NCBI GenBank assembly: GCA_963848355.1
Contig: CAWKDG010000012.1
Location: forward strand, 744,001-808,000
From: CAWKDG01 sp963848355
GTDB lineage: Bacteria > Actinomycetota > Acidimicrobiia > Acidimicrobiales > UBA8190
Reading direction: 5' to 3'
DNA length: 64,000 bases
Shown: piece by piece, positions 1 through 9,507 of the stretch
Position numbering within the stretch: the stretch's first letter is position 1
Layout of the letters: each line of letters starts with the position of its first letter
Notes under the pieces: model-generated
What the model was told of the DNA's origin: nothing
What the model saw: the letters and a program-made list of their open reading frames with translations, nothing else
Databases searched by the model: none
Translations under genes and position numbers: made by a program

Positions 1-1
1 C

Positions 2-499
2 GGTGCCACCTCGTGCGGGGGCGCACCGAAGGCGGCACCGACCCTTCCCAAGACCACGGTGCCCCTCCCGGCCGGTCCGATCCCGTCGGAGATCGCCAAG
101 ATGGTGTGCCAGATGAAGGCGCAGGGCGAGCTGGCCGAGGTCCTCGGCGTGAAGGCCGTCGTGCAAACGCCGTCGTGGGTCGACCACCTCTATTCCTGCC
201 GCTACCAGTACCCCGACGGGTCGATGGTCCTCTCGGTCAAGGAGCTCTCGAGCTGGTCGCAGACGAAGGGCTACTTCGCCATGCTCGGGCGCCAACTGGG
301 CGATACCGGTCCCCTCGGCAACCTCGGGCAGGGCGCGTTCACCACCACCAACGGCTCGGTCGTCGTCCGCAAGGACTGGAAAGTGCTGCTCGTCGACATC
401 ACGGGTCTCCCGCCGCAGTTCGGCGTGCCCCCGACGAGCAAGGGTGACATCGCCGACAGTGTCTCCGACGTGATCCTGGGGTGTTGGTCCGGGGACTAG
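2..499 (+). CDS. Hypothetical secreted or lipoprotein-like protein (5' partial)
   Basis: The reading frame is open from the window edge, so the true start lies upstream. A GTG at position 59 is only an internal candidate. The visible part begins with a small-residue/Cys stretch (ATSCGG) followed by a Pro/Thr-rich spacer, which resembles the region just after a lipoprotein signal cleavage site. About 130 soluble residues with several Cys follow. I recognise no family. The gene converges on the copper ATPase. The lipoprotein idea is inference because the signal peptide is outside the window. Confidence 0.55.
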   Translation, partial: GATSCGGAPKAAPTLPKTTVPLPAGPIPSEIAKMVCQMKAQGELAEVLGVKAVVQTPSWVDHLYSCRYQYPDGSMVLSVKELSSWSQTKGYFAMLGRQLGDTGPLGNLGQGAFTTTNGSVVVRKDWKVLLVDITGLPPQFGVPPTSKGDIADSVSDVILGCWSGD

Positions 500-580
500 C
501 CGGTGTGGCCGCCGCAGCCGCGGTCAAGCGGGCGACGCCAGGATGGCGAGGCACACCCATCGGAGTCGGATCCACGCCCC

Positions 581-3288
581 TCACTGCACGGGCGCGGGTG
601 ATGCCGAACGGCACGGTCCGGCCGTCGATCCTCGCCGTCATCGAGAAACGCCATCTCCCGGCGCCGAGCGTCGGGTAGGCGACGAAGTGCCCGGCACCCA
701 GCCGGAGTTGACGCAGCACGTCGGGCGCCCCCCCGGGCGCGCGGCGGTGACCCGGACCGAGCTCGACGCCTCCTGGCGCGGGCTCAGGCCGTCGAGGATC
801 ACATGGAGCTGGTTCACGCCCGGATGCCCGGGATAGAGGTAGACCTCGGCACTGGCCCCGTCGGGTAGGCCGACGGTGGAGATGGGGACGGGCAGGGCCG
901 GGAGCAGCGACTGACCCCGGGCGGGCGACACCACCTGACCGATGACGGTGGCCCCGGCGAAGAGCACGACGGGAATGGCGACCCACAATGCGAATCCCCG
1001 GGCCCCGCGCATGATCCGCGGCGGTTGCACCTGGTCGAGACCGGTCCGTCCCAGGCGCATGAGACGGAGGCTGTTCAGCACCACGATGAGGCTCGACAGG
1101 CCCATGGCCAGAGCGGCGACGAGAGGGTCGAGGAGACCGACGGCGGCCAGGGGGAGCGCCGAGATGTTGTACCCCATGGCCCAGCCGAAGTTCTGCATGA
1201 TGACGGCCAGGGTCGAGCGCGCCATGCCGATGGAGGCGGGCACGCCGTGGAGGTCGTCGCCGAGGAGGGCGATCTCGCTGTTGGCCAGCGCCGCCTCCGT
1301 CCCGCTGCCGATGGCACAGCCGACGTCGGCCGTGGCCAGGGCGGGCGCGTCGTTGACCCCGTCGCCCACCATGAGAACGAGCCGCCCGTCACCCTGCAGC
1401 GCCCGCAACTCGTCGACCTTGGCTTCGGGACTCAGGGCGCTCAACCCGGCGTCGACACCGAGGGCGGCGGCCACGGTGGCCACGGCCGGCTCACTGTCCC
1501 CGCTCAGGATGATCGTCTCGAGGCCCATCGACCGCAGCTGCGTCACGGCCCCGGCCGCTTCGGGCCGTACCGGCGTGGTGACGGCGACGGCTCCCATCAC
1601 CTCGCCGTCGTGCTCGACCACGACGACGGTCTCACCCCGCCCTTCGCATCGGGCCACGGCGTCGGCGAGCTCCGGTGGCAGCGCCGTCCCGGCCACGCGG
1701 ACCACTCTCACCCGGTGACCCCGCACCGTCCCCGCCACCCCCACGCCGGGGAGGACCAACGCGTCCTCGGCCCGGAGCCGGGGTGCGGCGACCGCCCGTA
1801 TGGCACAGGCGATGGGGTGGTCGCTCTCGGCCTCCACGGCCGCCGCCAGTGCCATCACCTCGTCCACGGTGGTCCCGGCGGCCACCATCACCTCGGTGAC
1901 GCCGGCGAAGCGCTCGGTCAACGTGCCCGTCTTGTCGAAGACGACCGTGTCCACCTTGGCCAGCCGCTCGAGTCCCTCCCCGCTACGGATAAGGATGCCG
2001 AGCGCCGAAGCCGCGACCGCACCCGACCATCATGGCCACCGGCGTGGCCAGGCCCATGGCGCACGGGCACGCCACCAGGAGCAGGGCCACGGCGCTCAGC
2101 ACGGCCTTGCCGAAGTCGCCGGCGGCCAACCACCACACCAGGAACGTCACCACCGAGGCGGCCAGGATGACGGGAACGAAGACGCCGCTCACGCGGTCGG
2201 CCACCTGTTGCAGGGGTGCTTTGTCGCGCTGGGCCTGGTCCACCAGCCGCTGCAGACGGGCCAGGACCGACTCGGCGGCCACCGTGGCCACGCGCACGAC
2301 GAGGACACCGCTGCCGTTGCGTGTCCCCCCCGTCACCTCACCGCCGGGTCCGTGCTCCACGGGCAGGGCCTCACCCGTGAGCATCGACTCGTCGACGGCC
2401 GACCATCCGGCGACCACCTCCCCGTCGAGCGGCACCGTCTCTCCGGCGCGCACACGGATCAGCGCCCCGACGGGGACGCTCTCGGGGGCGACGAGCTCGC
2501 CACGATCGTCGTCGGGGCCGGTCACGACGCGCGCCGTCGGGGGACGGAGCCCGAGCAGCGAGTGCATGGCCCACGCCAGCGCGTCCGCGGGCCCGGGCCT
2601 CGATGGCCCGGCCCGTGACGAGGATGGCCACGATGATCGGAGCCATCACCCCGTGCAGGCGGGCGGCGAACTCGCCACCACCGCCCAGGTGGTAGTGCTG
2701 CCCATGGAGGGCGATGGCCTCCACCGCGCTCACGGCCAGGGCGGCCAGCGTCCCCAGCGCGATGAGGGTGTCCATGCTGGTCGCCCCCCGACGCAGCAAC
2801 CGCACCGTCGTCCGCAGGAACGGCCATCCGCCGGCCAACTCCACGGCGACGGCCAGGATGAGGACGGCCCACCCGTCGACCACGCTCCCCTCGGTCGGTG
2901 CCGCCAGGGCGATCACGAATGCGGCCAGCGCCAGGGGCCACGAGATGGCGGCGCGCAGGGCCCAGTGGTCGGACCGCTCCCGAGCAACGGCCCCGTCATC
3001 CTCCTCGACGGCCGTCGCCGAGTAGCCGACCCCGTCGACCGCGCCGCACAACTCCTCGACCCCGACCGTCCTCGGGTCGTAGGCGACGAAGGCCCGCGTC
3101 GTGGCCAGGTTCACCGACGCACTGACCACACCCCGGCGTTGGGCCAGGGCCCCCTCGATGCGCTGCGCACAGGCGCCGCAATGCATCCCCCCGAGCGCGA
3201 GCTCAGCGGTGGCCAGGTGGCGGTCGTCGACGTCGGTCTCGGGGGACGGACCGGTCGGGTCCGTGAGCAGCCTGCTCATGGTCCCCAA
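581..3288 (-). CDS. Copper-translocating P1B-type ATPase with CopC/YcnJ-like C-terminal extension (several frameshifts)
   Basis: This is a heavy-metal P-type ATPase that would export Cu(I) or a similar ion across the membrane. Its pieces lie in different frames: an N-terminal HMA domain with GMHCGAC and the first membrane helices (to about 2600), then the actuator motif LTGE and the CPC metal site CPCAMGLATP (to about 2010), then the phosphorylation loop DKTGTLT, the HP motif SDHPIA and the hinge GDGVNDAPAL. After the last helices comes an extension containing YPGHPGVNQLHV and GAGHFVAYP that resembles CopC/YcnJ copper proteins. Frame changes fall near 2590, 2000 and 730 (a run of seven C), with perhaps one more near 600. 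Without that last one the frame runs on to about 399. The breaks look like single-base errors. Confidence 0.85.
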
Positions 3289-3421
3289 GCGTACCGGTCG
3301 CCCCCCTCCGCCTTACCGGCGCGCGGTCGCCTTCGGAGGTCACGTCGGTAAGCTGCCGAGGCTCGGACCGACGTCCGAGGACACACCACCGGTGACTCTT
3401 CGGCGCCGTTCAGGGAGCGAC

Positions 3422-4462
3422 ATGACGACCAAGCGGGATCAGTGGGTGGGAGCCCCCATGTCCTCGACCTCGGCGGGCTGGGCCCTTCTCCCCCTCCGGG
3501 CCTTCATCGGTGCCACCTTCATCTTCGCCGGCATGCAGAAACTCGCCAACCCGGGGTTCTTCGACGTCCACAATCCGACGTCGATCCAGTCCCAATTGAA
3601 AGAGGCGGCCCAGACGAGCCCCATCCACGCCCTCGTCGGTCCCCTCCAGCACGTCGCCGTTCCCCTCGGCGTGGTCCTGGCCCTCGGCGAGCTGGCCGTC
3701 GGCCTCGGCACCCTCCTCGGGTTGTGGGCGCGGATCGCCGCCGTCGGCGGGATGATCCTGTCCCTCTCTCTCTTCCTCACCATCAGCTTCCACGCCAGTC
3801 CGTACTACACGGGCTCGGACATCGTCTTCCTCTTCGCCTGGTTGCCGCTGCTGGTGGCGGGCTCGGGCGGCGTCCTCTCCTTCGACGCCCTCCTCGCCGC
3901 CCGGACCGCGCCCCCCACCACCGCCGGGGGCGACGCCGCGGCGCGCCACGAGCTCGACCGTCGCACCTTCGCTCTGAAAGCCCTCGCCTTCGGCACCGCC
4001 GGCGCCCTCGGGGTCCTCCTGGCCGGGCTGGCCGCCGGGGTCGGTCGCCTCGTCGGGCACTACTCCGACGCGGCCGACTCCTCCCCCGGCTCATCGTCGC
4101 CCGGCACCACGCCGGCCACCACGGCCAAGCCGGGACCGTCGTCGTCGGTCCCCCCGGGCAAGAAGGTGGGCCCCGCCACCGAAGTGGCGGTGGGCGGGTC
4201 CGCCACCTTCAACGATCCCCGGACCGGCGATCCGGCCGTCGTCGTCCAGCCGTCCGCCGGCACCTTCGTGGCCTTCGACGCCGTCTGCCCCCACGAGGGA
4301 TGCACCGTCGCCTACGTGGCGCCGGACGGGCTCTTCGTCTGCCCCTGCCACGGATCGAGGTTCAACGGTGAGACCGGGGCCCTCGTGAAGGGACCCGCCA
4401 CCAGGGGTCTGACGCGCATCGCCATCGCCGAGGGCCCCGACGGCGACCTCTACGCCGTCTGA
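3422..4462 (+). CDS. DoxX-family membrane protein fused to a Rieske [2Fe-2S] domain
   Basis: The first 170 residues form a four-helix DoxX-type quinone-associated membrane domain. Near residue 182 an RRTFALK segment precedes a fifth hydrophobic helix, like an internal Tat-type anchor. After a Ser/Thr/Pro linker comes a Rieske domain with box I C289-P-H291-E-G-C294 and box II C307-P-C309-H310, complete for a [2Fe-2S] cluster and its disulfide. The ATG at 3422 follows an AGGGAG ribosome site. The frame is open further upstream but that part looks non-coding. The likely role is membrane redox chemistry involving quinones; the substrate is unknown. Confidence 0.85.
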   Translation: MTTKRDQWVGAPMSSTSAGWALLPLRAFIGATFIFAGMQKLANPGFFDVHNPTSIQSQLKEAAQTSPIHALVGPLQHVAVPLGVVLALGELAVGLGTLLGLWARIAAVGGMILSLSLFLTISFHASPYYTGSDIVFLFAWLPLLVAGSGGVLSFDALLAARTAPPTTAGGDAAARHELDRRTFALKALAFGTAGALGVLLAGLAAGVGRLVGHYSDAADSSPGSSSPGTTPATTAKPGPSSSVPPGKKVGPATEVAVGGSATFNDPRTGDPAVVVQPSAGTFVAFDAVCPHEGCTVAYVAPDGLFVCPCHGSRFNGETGALVKGPATRGLTRIAIAEGPDGDLYAV

Positions 4463-4548
4463 TCGTCCCCGTCGGCGGCGTTCGACCCGGTAGCCTGGGG
4501 CGATTCCCCAGGGAGGGGACACGCACATCTCACGGAAGAGAGGGCGCG

Positions 4549-4797
4549 GTGCTCGTACTGGGTCGTCGTGTCGGTGAAGGCATCATGATCGGCCACGACA
4601 TCAAAGTCACCGTTCTCGTCGTCGCCGGCGACAAGGTCCGGATCGGCATCGATGCGCCGAGGGATGTCGAGGTGCACCGTGAAGAGGTCTACTTGGAGAT
4701 CCAGCAGGCCAACGTCCAGGCCGCGTCGACCTCCACCGACGCCGTCGCCGGTCTCACGGCGGCGCTCACCGAACGGGCCACGAAGACGTCGGATTAG
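4549..4797 (+). CDS. csrA: Carbon storage/translational regulator CsrA
   Basis: CsrA is a small dimeric RNA-binding protein that blocks translation by binding GGA motifs, classically in the flagellin leader. The 82 residues begin MLVLGRRVGEGIMIG and contain the conserved VRIGIDAP and HREEVY segments, including the RNA-contacting Arg. The start is GTG with upstream purines (GGAAGAGAGG). It converges on fliW with a gap of only 3 bp. Both flagellin genes have GGA-rich leaders, so the CsrA-FliW-flagellin switch is probably complete here. Confidence 0.95.
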   Translation: MLVLGRRVGEGIMIGHDIKVTVLVVAGDKVRIGIDAPRDVEVHREEVYLEIQQANVQAASTSTDAVAGLTAALTERATKTSD

Positions 4798-4800
4798 GCC

Positions 4801-5268
4801 TCAGGTCTCGGAGGGCGACGCCAGCGGTTCGGCAGCCCGGTAGCTCGACTGGTACTGCACCACCTGGGCTGCCACCCGGGTGCGCCGGTTCACCACCAGG
4901 GGGCCGAGGAGATTGGCCGTCGGCGGCTGTCCGAGCGTGATGATGGTCAGCACCATGGCGTCGTCGGCCGATTCGAGGTCGAGGCTGGACACGTGCTGCT
5001 CGTCGATCTCGATCGTGTAATCGGGAAACAGGACTCCCGGTGCCACCAGCACGAAGCTGATCGCGCTCTCCTGCACCGATCGCATCACGCAGAAGGGCTG
5101 GAGCTCGGGCGCCAGATTCTCCAGCCGGTAGTAGCGGGACTGCGGGAATCCCGGGATCCCGCTGCCGAAGTCGAGCACCGCACCCTCGACGAAACCGTCG
5201 CCGTCGGCGGCGGGGCCGGGCTCGATTCCCTCCACCGGCTCGTCCGACCGGGTCCGCGTGATCAGCAT
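4801..5268 (-). CDS. fliW: Flagellar assembly factor FliW
   Basis: FliW binds flagellin and CsrA alternately, so that secretion of flagellin frees FliW to inactivate CsrA. The 155-residue product has the family core: FGSGIPGFPQSRYYRLENL near the start, the FVLVAPGVLFPDY segment, and a LGPLVVN segment near the end. It is the last gene of the leftward flbD-to-fliW operon, 16 bp after flgL. Only 3 bp separate its 3' end from the opposing csrA, an arrangement unlike the usual co-directional fliW-csrA pair. Confidence 0.93.
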   Translation of the reverse strand: MLITRTRSDEPVEGIEPGPAADGDGFVEGAVLDFGSGIPGFPQSRYYRLENLAPELQPFCVMRSVQESAISFVLVAPGVLFPDYTIEIDEQHVSSLDLESADDAMVLTIITLGQPPTANLLGPLVVNRRTRVAAQVVQYQSSYRAAEPLASPSET

Positions 5269-5284
5269 CGGCTGTGGTCTCCCG

Positions 5285-6217
5285 TCAACTCAGGAACTGC
5301 ACGAGGGATTCTTGCGACAATTGTGAGGTGGCCCACAGCGCCGACTGATACGAATTCTGGGCCTCGGTGAGCTGGGTGGACGCCTGCGCCACGTTGGTGC
5401 TGTCCAGTCCCGAGATCTCCGTCTGCAACGTCTGCTGCGCATCGCCGGCCTGCTGGGCGAACGTCTGCATGCTCTGGTAGTCCGATCCCATCTGGGCGGC
5501 CACCGTCGTGACCTGCGTCATGGCCGAACTGAGAGCCTGCGCGTCGGTCGTCTCCACGTTGTTCAGCGAGGCGGTGGTGCCCGTCTTCAGATCCGCGGCG
5601 ATCTGGGACAGGATGCCGGTCGCCCCCAGCAGGCCGGTCGAGCCCGAGCCGAAGATCTGCTGACCGGTGACCGACACCGGCACCGAGACGCCGGGGGCGA
5701 CGGTCCTCGTCGGCGCCGAACCCCCTCCGACATAGTTGCCGCTCTGGTCGTAGGCCTGGGTCACGTTCCCGGTGCCGGCGAAGATGGCCTGCCCCCCGTA
5801 GGTCGTGTTGGCCAGGTTGACCAGCTCCTGTTGGGCGGAGGTGACCTGGGCCGCCAGGGACTGGATGGCCCCGGGGTTGCCGGAGAGACTGGCCCCGCTC
5901 ACCGATTCCACGATCTGCTGGACCGACTGCAGCGACGAAAGGATCTGGTTCATCGTCGAATTGCCGAGCGACAGCCAGCCCGTGCCGTCGGTGGCGTTCG
6001 ACGTGTATTGCTGGGCGCGCGCCAGGCTGGCGTTCAGCTGGTACAGCTCGGCCGCACCGGCGGGATTGTCGGACAGCTGGTTGATCGCATTCCCCGTCGA
6101 CAACTGCTCCTCGAGAGTCGCCTGTTGCGCCTCATCGGTGTTCAAGCCCGAGATCATCTGATCGGCCATGATCGTCGGCGTGTAGGAGATCGCGCCGGAC
6201 CCCATCACATCGGTCAC
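5285..6217 (-). CDS. flgL: Flagellar hook-filament junction protein FlgL (HAP3)
   Basis: FlgL joins hook to filament together with FlgK. The 310-residue protein is flagellin-like at both ends: an N-terminal coiled-coil segment with LSTGNAINQLSDNPAGAAEL, the FlgL/flagellin signature, and a C-terminal amphipathic helix rich in Gln and Ser. The centre is Gly/Ser/Thr-rich. It follows flgK in the same operon with a 28-bp gap, so both junction proteins are co-expressed with the FlgN-like chaperone. Confidence 0.93.
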   Translation of the reverse strand: MTDVMGSGAISYTPTIMADQMISGLNTDEAQQATLEEQLSTGNAINQLSDNPAGAAELYQLNASLARAQQYTSNATDGTGWLSLGNSTMNQILSSLQSVQQIVESVSGASLSGNPGAIQSLAAQVTSAQQELVNLANTTYGGQAIFAGTGNVTQAYDQSGNYVGGGSAPTRTVAPGVSVPVSVTGQQIFGSGSTGLLGATGILSQIAADLKTGTTASLNNVETTDAQALSSAMTQVTTVAAQMGSDYQSMQTFAQQAGDAQQTLQTEISGLDSTNVAQASTQLTEAQNSYQSALWATSQLSQESLVQFLS

Positions 6218-6245
6218 GATTCCCTCCTCACTTCGGTCCTCGTCG

Positions 6246-7594
6246 TCATGATGCCTCGAGCAACGCCTGCATCATGGTATCGACTGTGCTCACCAATTTG
6301 GCCGACGCCTGGTACGCCTGCTGGAACGTCAACATCTGCACCATCTCGTCGTTGGTGTTCACCCCCTCGATGGCCTGCAGGTTGTCCTGGGCGGCGTTGG
6401 CCACCGACGTCTGCGCCGTCACCTGACTGTTCACGGCCGCCACCTGGGTGCCCAGCCCCTGGATCAGGGACTGGTACTGCTGGTCGGGACCGGTGGGCGA
6501 GTTGTAGAGCTCGGCCATCGCCTGGGCGTTCCCGCCGTCGTTGGTGGCGTCGGGCAGGGTGCCGGTGTCGGAGGCGGCGATCAACTGCGGGTTGCCCACG
6601 ATGGCGCTGTTCACGCTGATCCCGGCGGCACCGGAACCCACGAACAGGGGATAGCCGGACCCCGAGGCGCCGGTGGCCGTGAACCCGGCCGCCAATTGGG
6701 TGTTGACGGTGGAGGAGAGGTCGTTGGCCGCCGCGTCGAGCTGGGACTGGTAGGCGGGCAGGTACTGGTTGATGGCGGCCAGCTGCCCGGCCACACTTCC
6801 CGACGAGGTGGGAATGGTGGCGCCACTGGCGTGGGCCACCAGGCTCATGTCACCCGTCCCGCCGGTGGTCTGGATGGTGTCGCTCCACGTCCCCTGCACG
6901 AGGGTCACGCCGCCGACGTCGACGTTGATGGTCCCGTCGGGCTGCGTCACGGCGACGGCCCCGATGCTCGAGGCCAACTCGCCCATGATCTGGTTCTGTT
7001 GGTCGATGAGCGAGTTGGCCGGGGTCCCCCCCCTTCGGTGGCGCCGATCTGCCCGTTCAGCGAGGCGATCTGCTTCAGCAAGCTGTTGGCCTGGGTCACC
7101 GACGTCGACACCTGGGTCTGGGCGTTGTCCTGGAGGTTGCTCAGCTGCTGCGACGCCTCTTGGAAGTCCGAGACGAGATTCTGGGCGGCGTCGACCACCT
7201 CGGTGCGGGGGGCGGGGTTCGAAGGGTCCTGGCTGATGGCGTCCCACGACTGCCAGAAGCTGGACAGGTCGGGGGCGATCCCCGACGTGGTCGAGACGGG
7301 GAACACCGACTGGGCCCCCTGCAGGATCTGTTGCAGGGCGGTGCTCTGCGACAACACACCCTGGGTCTGCAGCGCATTGGTGGCGAGCAGCCCGTCGGTG
7401 TTCTGGGTGACTCCGGTGACGAGGACCCCGTCCCCCACCCCGAGGACGTTGCCGCCGGCGCTGGTCGTGAGCTGCGCGCTCTCGGCCACGTAACCGGGTG
7501 TGCTGGCGTTGGTGAGGTTCTCGGAGATGGTGTCCATCGCCGCCTGCTGGGCGTCGAGTCCCGATGCCGCGATGCTCAGTGCCAGGTCTCCCAT
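6246..7594 (-). CDS. flgK: Flagellar hook-associated protein FlgK (HAP1), one apparent frameshift
   Basis: The N-terminal part (7594 to about 7030) starts MGDLALSIAASGLDAQQAA and has the rod/hook signature NLTNASTPGYV. The C-terminal part in another frame has QNQIMGELA and the typical FlgK end with VNTNDEMVQMLTFQQAYQASAK. The frame changes inside a run of eight C at about 7024-7031; removing one or adding two bases restores IGATEGGG followed by PANSLIDQQN. Since FlgK is needed for any filament and all neighbours are intact, a homopolymer error is the simplest explanation. It lies 9 bp downstream of the FlgN-like gene. Confidence 0.93.
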
Positions 7595-7603
7595 GGACCC
7601 TCC

Positions 7604-8086
7604 CTATGCCCTGGCGTCGAGCATGCGGGAGCGCGGGGCCCCCACCGTCGTCGTCGCCATCGCCGTATACGAGGGGCCGTCGCCCAGGAGAGCGAGAGCG
7701 TCCGTGGTGGCGGCCAGGTTCCGGGCCAGGATCTCGCGGTTCTTGGCACAGAGGTTGCTGATCCGTGCCACCTGGGCCCGCATCATCTGACGTCGCTCAC
7801 CGAGCACGCGTCGCTCGTCGTCGTCGGTGGCGGCGTCGGCCAGGGTGCTCAAGGTGGTCGTCGGCGGCAGCCCCAGCTCGGTGGCGGCCGCCACGACCAG
7901 CTCTTCGCGTCGACGGCTCACCACGTCCAGCGCCTTCACCGCCTGCTCGAATTCGGCGCTGTTCCGCGCCAGCAGCCGCGGCTTCCCGGCCGCCAGCACC
8001 AGCTGTTCCTGCTCGAGCTTGAAGGCGAGATGCTCGAGCGCCTCGCTCTCCTCGAACAGGCAGACGACCAGGGCGTTCAGTCCCAT
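7604..8086 (-). CDS. flgN: FlgN-like export chaperone for FlgK/FlgL
   Basis: The 160-residue product is helical and charged, with two long heptad-like stretches (about 10-60 and 85-125), the shape expected of the FlgN chaperone that keeps FlgK and FlgL unfolded for export. It begins LNALVVCLFEESEALEHLAFKLEQE, similar to the start of FlgN proteins (split here only by position: residues 3-27). It sits directly before flgK, where flgN normally is. Assignment rests on shape, size and context as much as on sequence. Confidence 0.75.
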   Translation of the reverse strand: MGLNALVVCLFEESEALEHLAFKLEQEQLVLAAGKPRLLARNSAEFEQAVKALDVVSRRREELVVAAATELGLPPTTTLSTLADAATDDDERRVLGERRQMMRAQVARISNLCAKNREILARNLAATTDALALLGDGPSYTAMATTTVGAPRSRMLDARA

Positions 8087-8176
8087 CTGGGCCTTATCGG
8101 CCGGTTCCGACGCCAGGTGTAGCCCCTGTCCACGAAAGTCCCTCCCTGGCCCGACCGGCCCCCTGGGCCCGACCTC

Positions 8177-8692
8177 TCACTGGACCACGAAGCTCGTGAA
8201 GTACACGGCGCTCACCTCTTCGCCGTCCCCGTCGACGGGCGGGAGGATCTTCTGGTCCAGAGCCAGGATCTGCGCCTTCGCCTCCGCCCGTCCGTTGGGC
8301 GCGAGCAGGTTGTCGTAGGTCTCGGCCCCGAGCACGGTGATGGCGGCGTCGTCGAAGCGGGGGACGTCCAAGGTGGCCGCCTTGGACGCCACCTTGGTCA
8401 GTTGCAGGGAGATCGACGCCTGCACGAGGTGGCCGTCCGACATGTTCACCGTGAGCTGGTCGAGGGGGAGGATGGTACCCAGGGGGACGGCCTGTCCCGG
8501 CTTGTAGTGCGGCTTGAGCAGCATCGACTTGGCCTCGAACCCACCGATGAGCAGGACCACCAGCATGATGATGACGAGCTTCTTCTTGCTCTTCTTGACC
8601 TTCTCCTCGCCCGGCTCGTTCTCGGCGTCGGGCGCGGCGCCGGCGTCGGCCGATGCCGGCTTCTTGATCTGGTCGGTGGCCACGGCGCTCAT
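8177..8692 (-). CDS. fliL: Flagellar basal body-associated protein FliL
   Basis: FliL surrounds the stator and supports torque. The protein has a charged cytoplasmic N-terminus (KVKKSKKK), one membrane helix at about residues 39-51, and an extracytoplasmic domain with the FliL pattern LDQLTVNMSDGHLVQASISL and a final YFTSFVVQ. The ATG at 8692 overlaps the motB stop (ATGA), which fixes the start; the frame upstream is a shadow of motB. A 90-bp gap separates it from the downstream flgN-like gene. Confidence 0.92.
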   Translation of the reverse strand: MSAVATDQIKKPASADAGAAPDAENEPGEEKVKKSKKKLVIIMLVVLLIGGFEAKSMLLKPHYKPGQAVPLGTILPLDQLTVNMSDGHLVQASISLQLTKVASKAATLDVPRFDDAAITVLGAETYDNLLAPNGRAEAKAQILALDQKILPPVDGDGEEVSAVYFTSFVVQ

Positions 8693-9507
8693 GGCTGGGT
8701 CGCTCCTGACGCCAGGATGACGAAGTCGATCCGGCGGTTGAGGGCGCGGTCGGCCGCTGTGCTGTTGGGGGCCACGGCGTGCGAAGCGCCGAAGCCGGTG
8801 GCCGCCAGCCGGTCGGGGTCGAGGCCGTCGACGTCGACCAGCCTGGTCACGACGCTGGCGGCCCGCACGGCGCTGAGCTCCTCGTTCGTCGTGTACGGCC
8901 CTCCCGTGATGGGCTCGTCGTCGGTGTAGCCCTCGACGTCGATGCCGTTGGTGGTGGTCCGCAGCACCGAGGCGATGGTGTCCACCACCTCCTCGCCCGC
9001 CGGACCCAGGTCGGCCGAGTCGGAGGCGAAGAAGACCTTGTCGGTGAGAACCTGCACGACCAGGCCGCGGCTCTCGATGGCCTCGGTCACCCCCGCCGTG
9101 CCCTGCAGCCCCTTGGCCGCGATGGCCTGGGTGATCTTCTGGTCGACGGCGGCCAGCTGCGATTCGGCCGAGGCCGACAGCGCCGTGGCCGAAGCGGTGG
9201 CCGCCGCCTGCTTCGCCGGTGTGTTCAGGCTCGGCGTCTGCTGGACCTGGCGGGGCCCGGCCGTGGGCGTCAGGCTGTCGTACTGCTCGACCCCGTTGCT
9301 GGAGGGAAGGACACCGGGATTGGGCGAGAAACTCTTCTGCAGGCCCAACGCCAGCGCCTCGAACTTCTTCGTGCTGATCGTGCTGACGGCGAACAGGACG
9401 ATGAACAGCGCCAGGAGCAGCGTGATCATGTCGGCGTAGGTCAGCAACCAGCGCTCGCTGTTCTCCACCTCTTCGGACTCGCCCGCTTCGGCGAGGCGGC
9501 TTCTCAT
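8689..9507 (-). CDS. motB: Flagellar motor stator protein MotB
   Basis: MotB anchors the stator to peptidoglycan and carries the proton-accepting Asp. The 272-residue protein has the plug/TM segment LLTYADMITLLLALFIVLF with the key Asp at residue 26. Its C-terminal OmpA-type peptidoglycan-binding domain has NEELSAVRAASVV and ALNRRIDF. It overlaps motA upstream and fliL downstream by 4 bp each, so the three are translationally coupled. Confidence 0.96.
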   Translation of the reverse strand: MRSRLAEAGESEEVENSERWLLTYADMITLLLALFIVLFAVSTISTKKFEALALGLQKSFSPNPGVLPSSNGVEQYDSLTPTAGPRQVQQTPSLNTPAKQAAATASATALSASAESQLAAVDQKITQAIAAKGLQGTAGVTEAIESRGLVVQVLTDKVFFASDSADLGPAGEEVVDTIASVLRTTTNGIDVEGYTDDEPITGGPYTTNEELSAVRAASVVTRLVDVDGLDPDRLAATGFGASHAVAPNSTAADRALNRRIDFVILASGATQP

